DNA of 64,000 bases from Marivirga aurantiaca (GCF_016679925.1 NZ_JAEQBW010000001.1:310001-374000); one strand, 5' to 3'; positions 8,201-18,184 are shown, counted from the first letter of the stretch. Notes: generated from the sequence alone by a model not told the origin. A program made the numbers and translations.

Positions 8201-9271
8201 TTATTCTTTCTCATCGGCATATATAAATACCTTTGCAGAACCAGCAGCATTCATATACCCTCTGTACATTCCTTCTGAATTAAAGGGCATACTAATGTTT
8301 CCCTGGCGATCCAGGGCAATCACACCACCGGAACCTCCAAAATCCACTAATTCTTCCATTACTACTTCGTTGGCTGATTCTTCTAAGCTCTTTTTTAAAT
8401 ACTTCATTTTGGCTGCAATGTCATAGGCCACTACACTTCGGATAAAATACTCACCATGACCTGTAGCTGATACCCCACAAGTAGCGTTGTCGGCATAAGT
8501 GCCTCCTCCAATAATGGGAACATCACCCACACGCCCGTATTTTTTGTTGGTCATGCCACCGGTAGAAGTACCTGCCGCTATATTTCCATCTTTATCCAAT
8601 GCCACACAGCCTACAGTACCGAATTTACTATCTGGAAATTCTGCCATGGCTGCAGCCGTACCTTTTTCAGCTTCTCTTTCTTTTATTCTCTGCAAGGCAT
8701 CATACCTGCTTTGCACGAAAAAATAAGAAGGATCCACTATTTCCAAGCCTTGCTCTTTTGCAAATTGCTCCGCTCCCGGGCCGGTCATCATTACATGCGG
8801 GCTTTTTTCCATTACTGCCAGGGCCGCTGAAATAGGGCTCTTAATATTGGTTACCCCTGCTACTGTTCCGGCATCTCTTGTTTTGCCTTGCATAACTGCA
8901 GCATCCATTTCATTTTTACCTTCACTGGTAAATACCGAACCTCTTCCCGCATTGAATAATGGAGATTCTTCCATAATTTGAATAGCAGCAATAATGGCAC
9001 TCATGGCCGGTTCGCCTTTTTCTAATACTGCATATCCGGCTTCCAATGCCTCAGTAAGTTTTGCACGATAGGAGGAATCCTGCTCTTCAGTCATATTTTC
9101 TCTCCTGATTGTGCCTGCACCACCATGAATGACCAAAGTGATAGGTCCTTGTTTAATTTCTTTGGTATCTTTTTCAGTAGTTTTTACTGATTTTTCTTTT
9201 TCAGTCGGTTCGCAAGCAACACCTATAAAAAACAATGCTGCAATACATGTGGCTAAATAATATTTCTTCAT
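8201..9271 (-). CDS. isoaspartyl peptidase/L-asparaginase, lipoprotein form
   Basis: A 356-residue N-terminal nucleophile hydrolase of the plant-type asparaginase family (IaaA/EcAIII). It removes isoaspartyl residues from peptides and can hydrolyse asparagine. The precursor should cleave itself before the Thr of GTVGCVALD (near residue 218), and the second conserved block TSTGGMTNKKYGRVGD supplies the other active-site threonine. GGAGT near residue 52 is the family glycine loop. The N-terminus MKKYYLATCIAALFFIGVAC is a lipoprotein signal with lipobox GVAC, so the mature enzyme is probably anchored in the periplasm, unlike the cytoplasmic E. coli enzyme. Confidence 0.9.
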   Translation of the reverse strand: MKKYYLATCIAALFFIGVACEPTEKEKSVKTTEKDTKEIKQGPITLVIHGGAGTIRRENMTEEQDSSYRAKLTEALEAGYAVLEKGEPAMSAIIAAIQIMEESPLFNAGRGSVFTSEGKNEMDAAVMQGKTRDAGTVAGVTNIKSPISAALAVMEKSPHVMMTGPGAEQFAKEQGLEIVDPSYFFVQSRYDALQRIKEREAEKGTAAAMAEFPDSKFGTVGCVALDKDGNIAAGTSTGGMTNKKYGRVGDVPIIGGGTYADNATCGVSATGHGEYFIRSVVAYDIAAKMKYLKKSLEESANEVVMEELVDFGGSGGVIALDRQGNISMPFNSEGMYRGYMNAAGSAKVFIYADEKE

Positions 9272-9415
9272 AATTATTTTTTTGTAGAAAATTTAATCGG
9301 AAGTTACATAATATTGCTAATCAGAAAAATTATTAGTTGTAATTATAGCGGGGAATTTCTTCCATAAACGCCAAAAAATGAATAATTTTCCTACTATTAT
9401 TTAAATCTTTGATTT

Positions 9416-12400
9416 ATGCGTAAAATTTACTTTCTCCTTATAACCTGTTTTACTTTGTTATTTTCATATGACTCTGATGCACAGGTGCAAAATAGTTTAT
9501 ACTTTCTTCAAACTTATGATGCCTCCGGTAAAGTGGTGAAAAGTGGAACAGCCATCATTGCTGATCAACAAGGTTCAGGTATTGCTCATCAGAATATTTT
9601 TATAGGTGCATCCAGTGGTAAAGTTTTTACCATGGATAGCACCATGCATAATATTTCAACTATTAATGCGCATGATTTAGCAAGTGGCTTGGTAAAGTTT
9701 ACTGTAGATAACAATCTCACAGTTAAATTTCAACCTGTTAAAGTAGGCTCGAAATCATTGAACAAAGAGGAAGCTGGCAATCTCCTATTTGCAACAGATA
9801 TACAACAAGTAAAAGAAAGTGGCACTAAAACCAATCAATCAGTGAATGTTGAGGGATTTGGACAGATATATGTTATTCCTGATAATTTACAACAAGACGG
9901 TATTGGCTCAGTATTGGTAAAGAATGATGAGTTAATAGCGATTGCAGTGCCGGGTGTTGCCGGTGTAAATGGCACTTTTTTAATTGATGCCTCTAGGATT
10001 TCCCAGTTGCAAAACACTACCAGTGGGTTGTCCAATTTTGCAAAAGGCATAAAAGCAGATGGAAATATTTTGGCTGCTGTTAACTTTTATGCTAATGAAG
10101 ATTGGCAAAAGGCGGCAGAATCTTTTTCAAGTTTTGCCCAGGTAAATAGCAAGGAAGCCTTTGCCTGGAAAATGGCTGGTTATGCAGTATTTGAATTGAA
10201 AGATTACGCCAGGAGTATTGAGCTTTTAAGTAAGGCACTTCAAATTAAAGCTGATCCACTGGCTTTCTCTACCAGGGCTTTTGCTTATTTTGAATTAAAG
10301 GATTATACAAAATCTATTAATGATTTTAGCCAGGGTACAGCAGCAAAGCGGGATGAAATAAGGTGGTATACCTCTAAAGGCATAGCTGAATATGAATTGG
10401 ATCAGTTGGATCTGGCTATTCCTGATCTGCAGAAAGCTGTATCCTTACAGTCTGGTGATCCGCAAGTGGCTTATTATTTGGGGAATGCGCTTTTCAAACA
10501 GGAAAAATATACAGAAGCGATAAAAGCGTATGATGTAGCAGTAGAGCAAGAGATGAAGAATGAAGTGCTTTACAACAATAGAGGTAAGGCGAAATTTCAT
10601 CTTAAGAATTACGATGGCGCCATTGAAGATTACACCCAATCTCTCAGTATTAAAGCTAATTATGATAAAGCATTGGAAAATCGTGGTGCCGCCAATTTCG
10701 AACTAAAGAAGTGGGATGAAGTCATCAAAGATTACCGAAAAGCAATCGAACTGGGCGTTACCGGCCAGCAAGTCTTCTATGATTTAGCTACTGCTTATAA
10801 TAATAAAAATGAATACCCTAATGCAATAGAATTTTACAGTAAAGCCATATTGGCGGGATATAATGATGTGAAGGTATATGAATTGAGGGGAGCAGCTTAT
10901 CTTACAGAAAAAAATTATCCAAAGGCAATTTCTGATTTTAAGGATGCTATTACTCGAGGAGCCAATGATGGTGGTATATATCAAAAGCTCGGAGAAGCAG
11001 AATACAAAAATAAAAGTTATGAATCTGCTGCTTCCAATCTGGAAAGAGCTGTTTCTTTTGGTATAAAAGATAGCGCTTTATTTACTTATGCCGCGGAAGC
11101 AAACCTGGCACTGGATAAAAAGGAAACTGCAATAGCTTATTACAAAAAAGCATTGGAAAGTGGGGTTACAGACCCTAAAATACTCACCAATTACGCGATC
11201 ACATTATATGATTTAGGCAAGAAAGAAGAAGCGAAAGTTAATATTGAAAAAGCATTATCTGCAGGAGCTACTTCTACAAAGTTAGTATTGTTCAAAGGGT
11301 TGATTGCTGTAGAGGATAAGCAATGGGATGCTGCTATTGAATCATTACTCAAAGCAAGGGAGAAAGGTGAAAAAATACCCGCCCTCACAGCAGGTTTGGG
11401 TAAGGCTTATTATGCTAATAAGGATTATGGAAATGCCATTACAAATTTACAGGAAGCTATTAGGCAAGGAGAAAATGCTCCGGAAAATTATGAGAATTTG
11501 GGCTTGTCATATTTTGAGGAAAAGCAATATGCTGAGGCTTCAAAGTCATTGGGGGCTGCCGTTCAAGGAGGGATTAACACAGCAGCAGTGAACAGGGCAC
11601 TTGGTATTTCATTATTTCACCAAAACAATTTTAAAGTAGCTGTAGATTATTTACAGAAAGCTGAAGAGTTAGGAGAGAAAAGTTTAGATATATATGAATT
11701 CAGGGGCTTGGCTAATTATGAGTTAAAACAAGCGGATCCCGCACTTCTTGATTTAACCAAAGCGACTGAGCTGAGTTCGCAAAATTCTAAAGTTTATTAC
11801 TACAAGGGAAATCTCTTATTCAAAAATGAGAATTTTGGAAATGCTATCTCTGCCTATGATAAATCCATACAATTGGGAGCGGATGAGGCTGTGATCTATA
11901 ACAATCGAGGAAAAGCAAAGTTTAATCAAAAGCAGGTTGCTGAAGCAATTAAAGATTATAACCTGGCATTGGAAAAGGATCCTGCTTATGCTCAGGCACT
12001 GTTGAACAGAGGAACTGCCTTTTATGATCAGAAAAATTATTCTTCCGCTATTACAGATTTGGAGAAAGCCGAACCTAAAAATGCACCGATTACTGAAATG
12101 CTGGCCTTAGCTTATTACCAAACAGAAACCTGGGATAAGGCACTTCAAAACATGGAAGAGTCAATTCGACTGGGAGTCAACAATCCACAACTTTATTTTT
12201 ATAAAGCCAATATCCTTTATGATAAAAAGGAATTCAGACAGGCAATAGCGGATTACCAAAAAGCGGAGACTGCAGGAATTACGGAGAAGCAATTATTTGC
12301 TAACAAAGGGAATGCCTTTTTTGAATTGAAGAACTATTCCGAGGCTGCAGCCAGTCTATTAAAAGCTGTTCAAGAGGGTGCTAATGATCCTGTTGTTATA

Positions 12401-14155
12401 GAAAATTTAGGAAATTCGCTTTATGAAGGGAAAAAGTATGAAGAGGCTGCTGAATACTTAAAGAAAGCCACTTTAGCGGGTAGTCAAAATCCTGAAACCT
12501 TCTACAATTATGGCAATACGCTTTTTCGACAAGATAATTTCAACGCAGCAATCAATGCTTATGACAAAGCAATTGAATTAGGCAGGACGGATGAAGTTAT
12601 CTATAATAACAGAGGTAAAGCAAAAGCACTTACAGATGAACTAGAAGCGGCTATAGCTGATTATAACAAATCCATTGAAATAAAAGCTGATTATGGACAG
12701 GCATTATTGAACAGGGCAAATGCCTTTTACAGTTTGAAGAACTATGAAAAAGCCATCAAAGATTATGATCAGGTGGTTTTATTGAATATTACAGATGATA
12801 ACACATTCCTTAATTTGGGCTTGAGTCATTATAATCTTAAAAATTACGAGTTAACTATTGAAACCCTAAGCCAGGCTTACCAAAGAGGTAATCAATCTGC
12901 GGAATTGTTTTACGGAAGGGGCAACTCTTATTTTGTTTTGGGTGAAATGGAGTTGGCATATGCTGATTTAAACCAGGCAGTTGCAAAGGGAGATCAACAT
13001 GCAGAAACCTACAAAAACAGAGGATCCATTTTATTTGTCAAAGGAGAATACGAAACTTCTATAACCGATTTTAATAAAGCAGAAGAATTAGGGGTTAAAG
13101 ACGCTGATTTACTTTATAAAAGAGGGGTAGCACATTATGAAACCAAAAATTGGAACAAAGCACTTGCCGACTTTGATAGAGCCATTGAATCGGATAGCAA
13201 ATTGTACGAAGCATATGCCTTGAGAGGAAATACTAAATTCCGTCTGGAGGATTATAAAGGGGCTATTAATGATTACAACAGTGCTATCTCTGGGGGGATA
13301 GAAGAGGCTATCTATTACAATAATAGAGGTAAGGCAAAGCAACTAACTGGTAGCTTGTCACCCGCCATTGAAGATTATAATAAAGCGATTGAGTTGGATG
13401 GTGATTATTCGAAAGCTTATGAGAACAGAGCCATTGCTTTTTATGAAACTGAAAATTATGAGGGAGTGATTGCTGATGTGGAGCAAATTGAACAGTTGGG
13501 AGAGGCAAATGCAGGATTATATTTATTAAAAGCGGAGTCGTTTTACATTTTGGAAGAATGGCCTGGAGTTATATCTTATTTCGAGAAAGCTATTCAGGGA
13601 GGAGCTGCTAAATCAGACTCTTATTTCAAAAGAGGTCGTGCCTACCTGGAAGTTCAGGATTATAGTACCGCACTATCTGATTTCAACCAGGCTGCGGAAA
13701 ATGAGCCGAATAGCCCTGCAATATTTTCTTATCGCGCCCAATGCTATATTTATTTAGGTAATCCGCGTTCCGCATTGGATGATTATTCCAAGGCAATTAT
13801 CTTAAACCCAACAAGTACAGATGCTTATAATAACAGGGCGGTACTTAAAGAGGAACTGGAAGACTGGGAAGGAGCATTGCAGGATTATGATAAAATTATT
13901 CAGCTGGATGCAAGCGATGCTGCTATTTATTATTACCGTGGAAATGTAAAATCCATTTTAGAGAACTATTCTACAGCAATAAAGGATTTGGACAAGGCGA
14001 TAGAACTGGATAATTCCAAATCGGCTTATTTCAAATTACGTGGAAATATAAAATATCAGATGGAGGAGGACGAGGGAGCTTGTAAGGACTGGGCACAAGC
14101 AAAAAGTATGGGAGATAAAAGTGTTGATTTTTATATTAATCAATATTGTAAATGA
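9416..14155 (+). CDS. giant secreted TPR protein with degenerate trypsin-like N-domain
   Basis: A 1579-residue exported protein. The signal peptide (MRKIYFLLITCFTLLFSYD, cleavage near SDAQ) is followed by a beta-rich domain at about 25-200, and then roughly 40 tetratricopeptide repeats up to the end. Repeats are easy to see from recurring phrases such as YNNRGKAKF, AIEDYNKAIEL and FELKNY. The N-domain has the layout of a trypsin-like protease (GTAIIADQQGSG, then a His-region equivalent, and late GSVLVKNDELIAIAV), but the His and Asp positions appear replaced, so it is probably inactive. TPR solenoids bind proteins; a periplasmic scaffold is the likely role. The gene is single, divergent from the asparaginase. 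Confidence 0.85.
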   Translation: MRKIYFLLITCFTLLFSYDSDAQVQNSLYFLQTYDASGKVVKSGTAIIADQQGSGIAHQNIFIGASSGKVFTMDSTMHNISTINAHDLASGLVKFTVDNNLTVKFQPVKVGSKSLNKEEAGNLLFATDIQQVKESGTKTNQSVNVEGFGQIYVIPDNLQQDGIGSVLVKNDELIAIAVPGVAGVNGTFLIDASRISQLQNTTSGLSNFAKGIKADGNILAAVNFYANEDWQKAAESFSSFAQVNSKEAFAWKMAGYAVFELKDYARSIELLSKALQIKADPLAFSTRAFAYFELKDYTKSINDFSQGTAAKRDEIRWYTSKGIAEYELDQLDLAIPDLQKAVSLQSGDPQVAYYLGNALFKQEKYTEAIKAYDVAVEQEMKNEVLYNNRGKAKFHLKNYDGAIEDYTQSLSIKANYDKALENRGAANFELKKWDEVIKDYRKAIELGVTGQQVFYDLATAYNNKNEYPNAIEFYSKAILAGYNDVKVYELRGAAYLTEKNYPKAISDFKDAITRGANDGGIYQKLGEAEYKNKSYESAASNLERAVSFGIKDSALFTYAAEANLALDKKETAIAYYKKALESGVTDPKILTNYAITLYDLGKKEEAKVNIEKALSAGATSTKLVLFKGLIAVEDKQWDAAIESLLKAREKGEKIPALTAGLGKAYYANKDYGNAITNLQEAIRQGENAPENYENLGLSYFEEKQYAEASKSLGAAVQGGINTAAVNRALGISLFHQNNFKVAVDYLQKAEELGEKSLDIYEFRGLANYELKQADPALLDLTKATELSSQNSKVYYYKGNLLFKNENFGNAISAYDKSIQLGADEAVIYNNRGKAKFNQKQVAEAIKDYNLALEKDPAYAQALLNRGTAFYDQKNYSSAITDLEKAEPKNAPITEMLALAYYQTETWDKALQNMEESIRLGVNNPQLYFYKANILYDKKEFRQAIADYQKAETAGITEKQLFANKGNAFFELKNYSEAAASLLKAVQEGANDPVVIENLGNSLYEGKKYEEAAEYLKKATLAGSQNPETFYNYGNTLFRQDNFNAAINAYDKAIELGRTDEVIYNNRGKAKALTDELEAAIADYNKSIEIKADYGQALLNRANAFYSLKNYEKAIKDYDQVVLLNITDDNTFLNLGLSHYNLKNYELTIETLSQAYQRGNQSAELFYGRGNSYFVLGEMELAYADLNQAVAKGDQHAETYKNRGSILFVKGEYETSITDFNKAEELGVKDADLLYKRGVAHYETKNWNKALADFDRAIESDSKLYEAYALRGNTKFRLEDYKGAINDYNSAISGGIEEAIYYNNRGKAKQLTGSLSPAIEDYNKAIELDGDYSKAYENRAIAFYETENYEGVIADVEQIEQLGEANAGLYLLKAESFYILEEWPGVISYFEKAIQGGAAKSDSYFKRGRAYLEVQDYSTALSDFNQAAENEPNSPAIFSYRAQCYIYLGNPRSALDDYSKAIILNPTSTDAYNNRAVLKEELEDWEGALQDYDKIIQLDASDAAIYYYRGNVKSILENYSTAIKDLDKAIELDNSKSAYFKLRGNIKYQMEEDEGACKDWAQAKSMGDKSVDFYINQYCK

Positions 14156-14263
14156 TTGTAGAACATCTTGGGGAGCAAAAGAAAAACAGATACTATTAGA
14201 AATGGTTATTGAGAATTCGCCATTCGCGATGTGATAGTTTTATTTTGGTCTCTCCTTTGAAGA

Positions 14264-14683
14264 TCATCTGTCTTTGAAGTAATCAATCCCCAATTGATAA
14301 CCTTTCAAGCCTAAACCAGCAATTAATCCTACACATTTAGAGGAAATGATGCTTTTATGTCTGAATTCTTCCCTTTTATAAATATTGGAGACATGAATTT
14401 CTATCACAGGAGTATTAATAGCACCAATAGCGTCATGTATGGCTATTGAAGTATGTGTGTAGGCAGCTGCATTCAATAATATACCATCAAATTGCTCATC
14501 TGCCTGCTGGATAGTATCCACTAATTCTCCTTCAATATTCGACTGAAAATAAGCTAAGTTCACATCATTATTTTTTTGTTTTAATGCATGGTAGTATTCC
14601 TCAAAAGAAGAAGCTCCATAAATTTCAGGCTCTCTTTTACCTAACAAATTTAAATTTGGTCCATTAATGATGATGATTCGCAT
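14264..14683 (-). CDS. aroQ: 3-dehydroquinate dehydratase, type II
   Basis: Third step of the shikimate pathway: 3-dehydroquinate to 3-dehydroshikimate, in the cytoplasm. The 139 residues carry the hallmarks of the type II (dodecameric) enzyme: GPNLNLLGKREPEIYG at the N-terminus with the catalytic Tyr, NAAAYTHTSIAIHDAI in the middle with the substrate-binding Asn, and EIHVSNIYKREEFRHKS with the catalytic His and Arg. The start codon is only 20 bases from that of the divergent xerD, so the promoters must overlap the genes or the messages have almost no leader. Confidence 0.97.
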   Translation of the reverse strand: MRIIIINGPNLNLLGKREPEIYGASSFEEYYHALKQKNNDVNLAYFQSNIEGELVDTIQQADEQFDGILLNAAAYTHTSIAIHDAIGAINTPVIEIHVSNIYKREEFRHKSIISSKCVGLIAGLGLKGYQLGIDYFKDR

Positions 14684-14703
14684 TTTATATTTTATTTTCG
14701 TTG

Positions 14704-15603
14704 ATGGCCTGGACTACATTCTTACATGAATTTGAAAGTTATCTCAAACTGGAGCGCTCACTTGCTGAAAATACAGTGAGTGCTTATGTTCATGATGTGC
14801 TAAAGCTAAAACAGTTTCTTGACATCTGCAATCGGAAAGTCACCCCTTTAGAACTTACACCAGTAGATGTGCAAAACTTTTTAGAGTACGTGCATGAATT
14901 AGGCATGACCGTCCATACTCAGGCCCGTGTAGTTTCCGGCATTAAGGCTTTTTATAAATATTTGGTTTTCGAAGATGTTATCTCGGTAAATCCTACGGAA
15001 TTAATTGAAGCACCTAAACTAGGACGAAAGCTGCCTGATGTCCTAAGCTATGGGGAAATTGAGCGCATTTTTGTTAATATGGATTTAAGCGAAAATAATG
15101 GGCAAAGGGACCGCGCCATGTTAGAAGTGCTTTATAGCTCGGGATTACGTGTGTCTGAATTGATAAATCTCAAAATTTCCAATGTGTATTTTGATATAGG
15201 TTTTTTAAGAGTGATAGGAAAAGGCAGTAAAGAAAGATTAGTCCCTATTGGAAAAGATGCTTTAAAGCATATACGGATATATATTGACGAAGTAAGAATA
15301 CACCAAAACTCTAAGCCCCAATGCCGGGATATTGTTTTCCTTAATCGATTTGGAGCAGGTTTAAGCAGGGTGTCTGTTTTTACTATGGTAAAGAAAAAAG
15401 CAATGATGGCTAATATCAACAAAAAAGTAAGTCCCCATACCTTCAGACATTCTTTCGCTACTCATTTGATAGAGGGCGGAGCTGATTTAAGGGCTGTTCA
15501 GGAGATGTTGGGGCATGAATCTATAACCACTACAGAAATCTATACTCATCTTGACAGGGACTTCCTGAGTCAGACACTGAAGGCATTTCATCCCAGAGCA
15601 TAG
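14704..15603 (+). CDS. xerD: tyrosine recombinase XerD-like
   Basis: A site-specific recombinase of 299 residues that, with a XerC partner, should resolve chromosome dimers at dif. The N-terminal SAM-like core-binding domain (about 1-90, LERSLAENTVSAYVHD) is followed by the catalytic domain with Arg in SSGLRVSEL, Lys in GKGSKERLVPIG, the HTFRHSFATH box, the second His in LGHESITTTEIYTH and the nucleophile Tyr in the same segment. The length and N-domain fit chromosomal Xer proteins rather than integrases of mobile elements. A TTG lies directly before the ATG at 14704; I take the ATG. Confidence 0.9.
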   Translation: MAWTTFLHEFESYLKLERSLAENTVSAYVHDVLKLKQFLDICNRKVTPLELTPVDVQNFLEYVHELGMTVHTQARVVSGIKAFYKYLVFEDVISVNPTELIEAPKLGRKLPDVLSYGEIERIFVNMDLSENNGQRDRAMLEVLYSSGLRVSELINLKISNVYFDIGFLRVIGKGSKERLVPIGKDALKHIRIYIDEVRIHQNSKPQCRDIVFLNRFGAGLSRVSVFTMVKKKAMMANINKKVSPHTFRHSFATHLIEGGADLRAVQEMLGHESITTTEIYTHLDRDFLSQTLKAFHPRA

Positions 15604-15666
15604 TTTTTCTCTGGAATCCATAATATGGCTTGGAAAATGTGTTTTAAAAAAAAGAGTTAGAAAAAT

Positions 15667-16125
15667 CTAAATTTTGTAAGGCAGAAATTCATCAATATCA
15701 CCCTTAAATTTGTGCACTTCTCTTATAATAGTGGAGCTAATAGCTGCATATTTAGCCGATGTAATTAAAAATACAGAATCCAGGTTTGCATTAAGGTATT
15801 TATTGACCTGGGCAATACTGTTTTCGTACTCAAAATCAGTGGTATTACGCAACCCTCTTAATAGAAATCCTGCATTCAGTTCTTTCGCTAAATTCGAAGT
15901 TAATTGGTTATAAACTATCACTGAAACCCTGGGCTCATCTTTAAAAGTTTCATTCAGTTTTTCCACCATAAAATCGATATCAAAATAGCGGTTATGCTTT
16001 TTTGAATTGTAGCCAATTGCTATAACAATTTCATCAAAAAGCTTTAATCCTCTATTAACTATATCATAGTGCCCTTTGGTGAAAGGATCGAACGAGCCGG
16101 GGAATAAAGCAATCCGCTTTTGCAT
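15667..16125 (-). CDS. coaD: phosphopantetheine adenylyltransferase
   Basis: Joins 4'-phosphopantetheine and ATP to dephospho-CoA, the fourth step of coenzyme A synthesis. The 152 residues show the nucleotidyltransferase signature FPGSFDPFTKGHYDIV (equivalent of HxGH), the LLRGLRNTTDFEYE segment for phosphopantetheine, and SSTIIREVHKFKGD, which holds the ISSTxxR motif. It is the last gene of a tight three-gene unit: it starts 2 bases after the DUF3822 gene, an arrangement often seen in Bacteroidota. Confidence 0.97.
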   Translation of the reverse strand: MQKRIALFPGSFDPFTKGHYDIVNRGLKLFDEIVIAIGYNSKKHNRYFDIDFMVEKLNETFKDEPRVSVIVYNQLTSNLAKELNAGFLLRGLRNTTDFEYENSIAQVNKYLNANLDSVFLITSAKYAAISSTIIREVHKFKGDIDEFLPYKI

Positions 16126-16127
16126 AA

Positions 16128-17015
16128 TTACAGGTTAAAGTAGTTTCCAAATACATCAAAATACTGATGTTCGGGAACCTCGTCAAATTTGTAGCCAAAA
16201 TTCAGAACAGTGGTTCTGTTCCCTATTTTAATAGTAGGGAAATGTTTTTTTAATGAATTGAAGTGATTGGATTCTTCGTTGATATAACCCCATACTTTAA
16301 TAAGAGACTGGGTTTTGCTCATTTTAAATTCATGTAGCACCAGATTAATGAACTTTATATATTCATCAAATTTTGAAATCTTAAAAGAGTTAAAAAACAA
16401 AAGTTGATCCTTTTTCGATACTGCTGCATGCAGGTAAAACCTATCTATATAAAGTGAAACAACCACATCATCAGGAAAAGGTGAGTTTTTAAGGACACTG
16501 TTAATGATCATCCCACTCTGATGGGTTACTTTTATTTTGCTATTGATATAGATGGATCTAAACCATTGCAATATTGCCTTGTCATAGGTGAAAATATTAA
16601 CAGAATCATTACTGTTAATTTTATAGTATCCTACAGAATCAGAATCTTCTACCGGACAGTTCATTTTTAATAATGGCCGAGCATTTTCTTTGGAGAAAAA
16701 AGAAAGAGGTACTACTGTAAACTTATCAGTTTTAAAACACAGTATTACCTCTTTCCAAAATCCTACCATCAATAGGTGATGATGATCAAATAATGATTTT
16801 AAAAGCTCAATTTTATCTTCAGGGTTATCAGTGGCATCAATAATGTAATCTTCCAGAAACAAAACCCTGTTTGTTTTTGAGTCAATGATAGACACCTGTA
16901 AATCGCGACTCCCTATTTGTAGAATTAAGCAATACTGCTCAATTTTTTCAATAGAGAATTTATCGTCCTTTACTTTTTTTATTTGTTTGAAAGATGTTGA
17001 TTTCGCTGCTATCAA
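16128..17015 (-). CDS. DUF3822 protein
   Basis: A 295-residue cytoplasmic protein that I assign to DUF3822 from its sequence and its position directly before coaD. The chain begins with a short basic stretch, then beta-rich segments (YCLILQIGSRDLQVSIIDS; VVSLYIDRFYLHAAVSKKDQ) whose spacing recalls the actin/HSP70 fold, although I see no clear phosphate loops. No ATG exists near the N-terminus; the frame starts at a TTG, 3 bases after the stop of the upstream gene, so translation may be coupled. Function unknown; the steady link with coaD suggests a housekeeping role. Confidence 0.7.
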   Translation of the reverse strand: MIAAKSTSFKQIKKVKDDKFSIEKIEQYCLILQIGSRDLQVSIIDSKTNRVLFLEDYIIDATDNPEDKIELLKSLFDHHHLLMVGFWKEVILCFKTDKFTVVPLSFFSKENARPLLKMNCPVEDSDSVGYYKINSNDSVNIFTYDKAILQWFRSIYINSKIKVTHQSGMIINSVLKNSPFPDDVVVSLYIDRFYLHAAVSKKDQLLFFNSFKISKFDEYIKFINLVLHEFKMSKTQSLIKVWGYINEESNHFNSLKKHFPTIKIGNRTTVLNFGYKFDEVPEHQYFDVFGNYFNL

Positions 17016-17018
17016 AAT

Positions 17019-17591
17019 TTATTCCCAGTTTCCTGATGTTGTTACGTCTGATCTGGAACCAATTCTTAATGCCCTTTCATTATCATCCTTACGCCTTTTA
17101 GGATTGATTGGGTTAGGATCCTTCACCTCGAATACATCCACTTTTATGGCACCTTTTACAATTTTATCTGCATAAATGTCAAACTTGGTTTTGGTGCCCG
17201 GCTTGTAAGGAAGGTTGGACAATTTGAAATTAGGAACATCAGCATATAATGAGTCATATACAGGAATTGTCCCCAATGTATCAATGTTTATCACCACACT
17301 ATCCCCACCATAATCACGTGGGATAATCCTTTCAGAGCGTTCTGTAAGGTAAAATTTACCCGTATCAATAAAATTGATTAATTTATCCCAATCACTGGTA
17401 TACTGCCCATTTACTTTTTGATAGGCAATCATACCTGATCGGATTAATTTTAGCTTTTCTATTACCCTTCTTTCCTCTTTTACAATTTGTTCTTCTCGTT
17501 GTATATCATCTGCTACACTTCTTACGAAGAAATAACCAATTACCACTGCAACTAAAAAAAGGAGTATCGAAAATATCTTTGTTTTGCTCAT
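17019..17591 (-). CDS. membrane-anchored protein of unknown function
   Basis: A 190-residue protein with one N-terminal membrane segment (about 6-25, IFSILLFLVAVVIGYFFVRS), then a charged coiled-coil region (QREEQIVKEERRVIEKLKL) and a globular part outside the membrane. The MIAYQKVNGQYTSDWDKL segment recalls the head of pilin-like pseudopilins, where a long helix is followed by YxxxNG-Y-W, but no prepilin cleavage site precedes the helix. It heads the unit with DUF3822 and coaD. The charged C-terminus ends in RRKDDNERALRIGSR. I do not recognise a family. Confidence 0.6.
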   Translation of the reverse strand: MSKTKIFSILLFLVAVVIGYFFVRSVADDIQREEQIVKEERRVIEKLKLIRSGMIAYQKVNGQYTSDWDKLINFIDTGKFYLTERSERIIPRDYGGDSVVINIDTLGTIPVYDSLYADVPNFKLSNLPYKPGTKTKFDIYADKIVKGAIKVDVFEVKDPNPINPKRRKDDNERALRIGSRSDVTTSGNWE

Positions 17592-17633
17592 CTTATCCTA
17601 ATATTATGTCTTCTTTGAATTTTATTTAAAATG

Positions 17634-18140
17634 CTATTTTAAGGAATTATTCACAAATTTAAAATATCCTGTTAGATTTAAAACTTCTTCGGGTTTATTT
17701 ATTGTATGAAACATATTATGAAGTCGGTTTTTCTGCTCATTTCTTAAACTATTTTGATCAAAAAACCTTAAATCACTTAAAATCTGATTTTGTTTCATTT
17801 CCGGATCTGTACCCAAAACCAAGCTGCCCCCTTTACGTTTCACTTTGAAAAATAATTCAACTGCATGAATATTGCCATTTATAAATTCATTTACAAACAA
17901 CAGTTGATTTACTTCAATTTCCAAGCCTGTTTCCTCTAAAAATTCTCTCTTCAAATTAATTTCTGCATCTGTTCCAAATTCCAATCCTCCACCCGGAGGC
18001 GACCATAGATATTTATTGGAGCCCACTCCTTCATGTTTCAGTAATAATATCTTGCCGGACTCTATCAAAATTCCTCCAACCCTTACTCTTATTTTTCCAC
18101 CAAATAACTGATTGATGCCTTCCTTTGCTTTCTCACTCAT
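17634..18140 (-). CDS. Nudix hydrolase
   Basis: A 168-residue Nudix enzyme hydrolysing some nucleoside diphosphate derivative. The Nudix box is GGGLEFGTDAEINLKREF followed by LEETGLEI, with the REFLEETG core and metal-binding glutamates intact; the first glutamate of the formal pattern is a Thr here, which the family tolerates poorly but does occur. Upstream GILIESGKILLLKHEG is the usual first strand pair. The frame begins with a TTG; I use the ATG at 18140. The gene is divergent from the thioesterase, with 44 bases between the starts. Substrate unknown. Confidence 0.85.
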   Translation of the reverse strand: MSEKAKEGINQLFGGKIRVRVGGILIESGKILLLKHEGVGSNKYLWSPPGGGLEFGTDAEINLKREFLEETGLEIEVNQLLFVNEFINGNIHAVELFFKVKRKGGSLVLGTDPEMKQNQILSDLRFFDQNSLRNEQKNRLHNMFHTINKPEEVLNLTGYFKFVNNSLK

Positions 18141-18157
18141 CAATATCCTTATATTTG
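18124..18157 (+). promoter_or_regulatory. likely promoter of the thioesterase-helicase unit
   Basis: TATATTTG at 18150-18157 is an exact TAnnTTTG element; a TTTG at 18124-18127 lies 22 bases upstream, three more than optimal. It overlaps the start of the divergent Nudix gene. Confidence 0.45.
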
Positions 18158-18184
18158 TGATAAATTACCGGAAAGATAATAATA

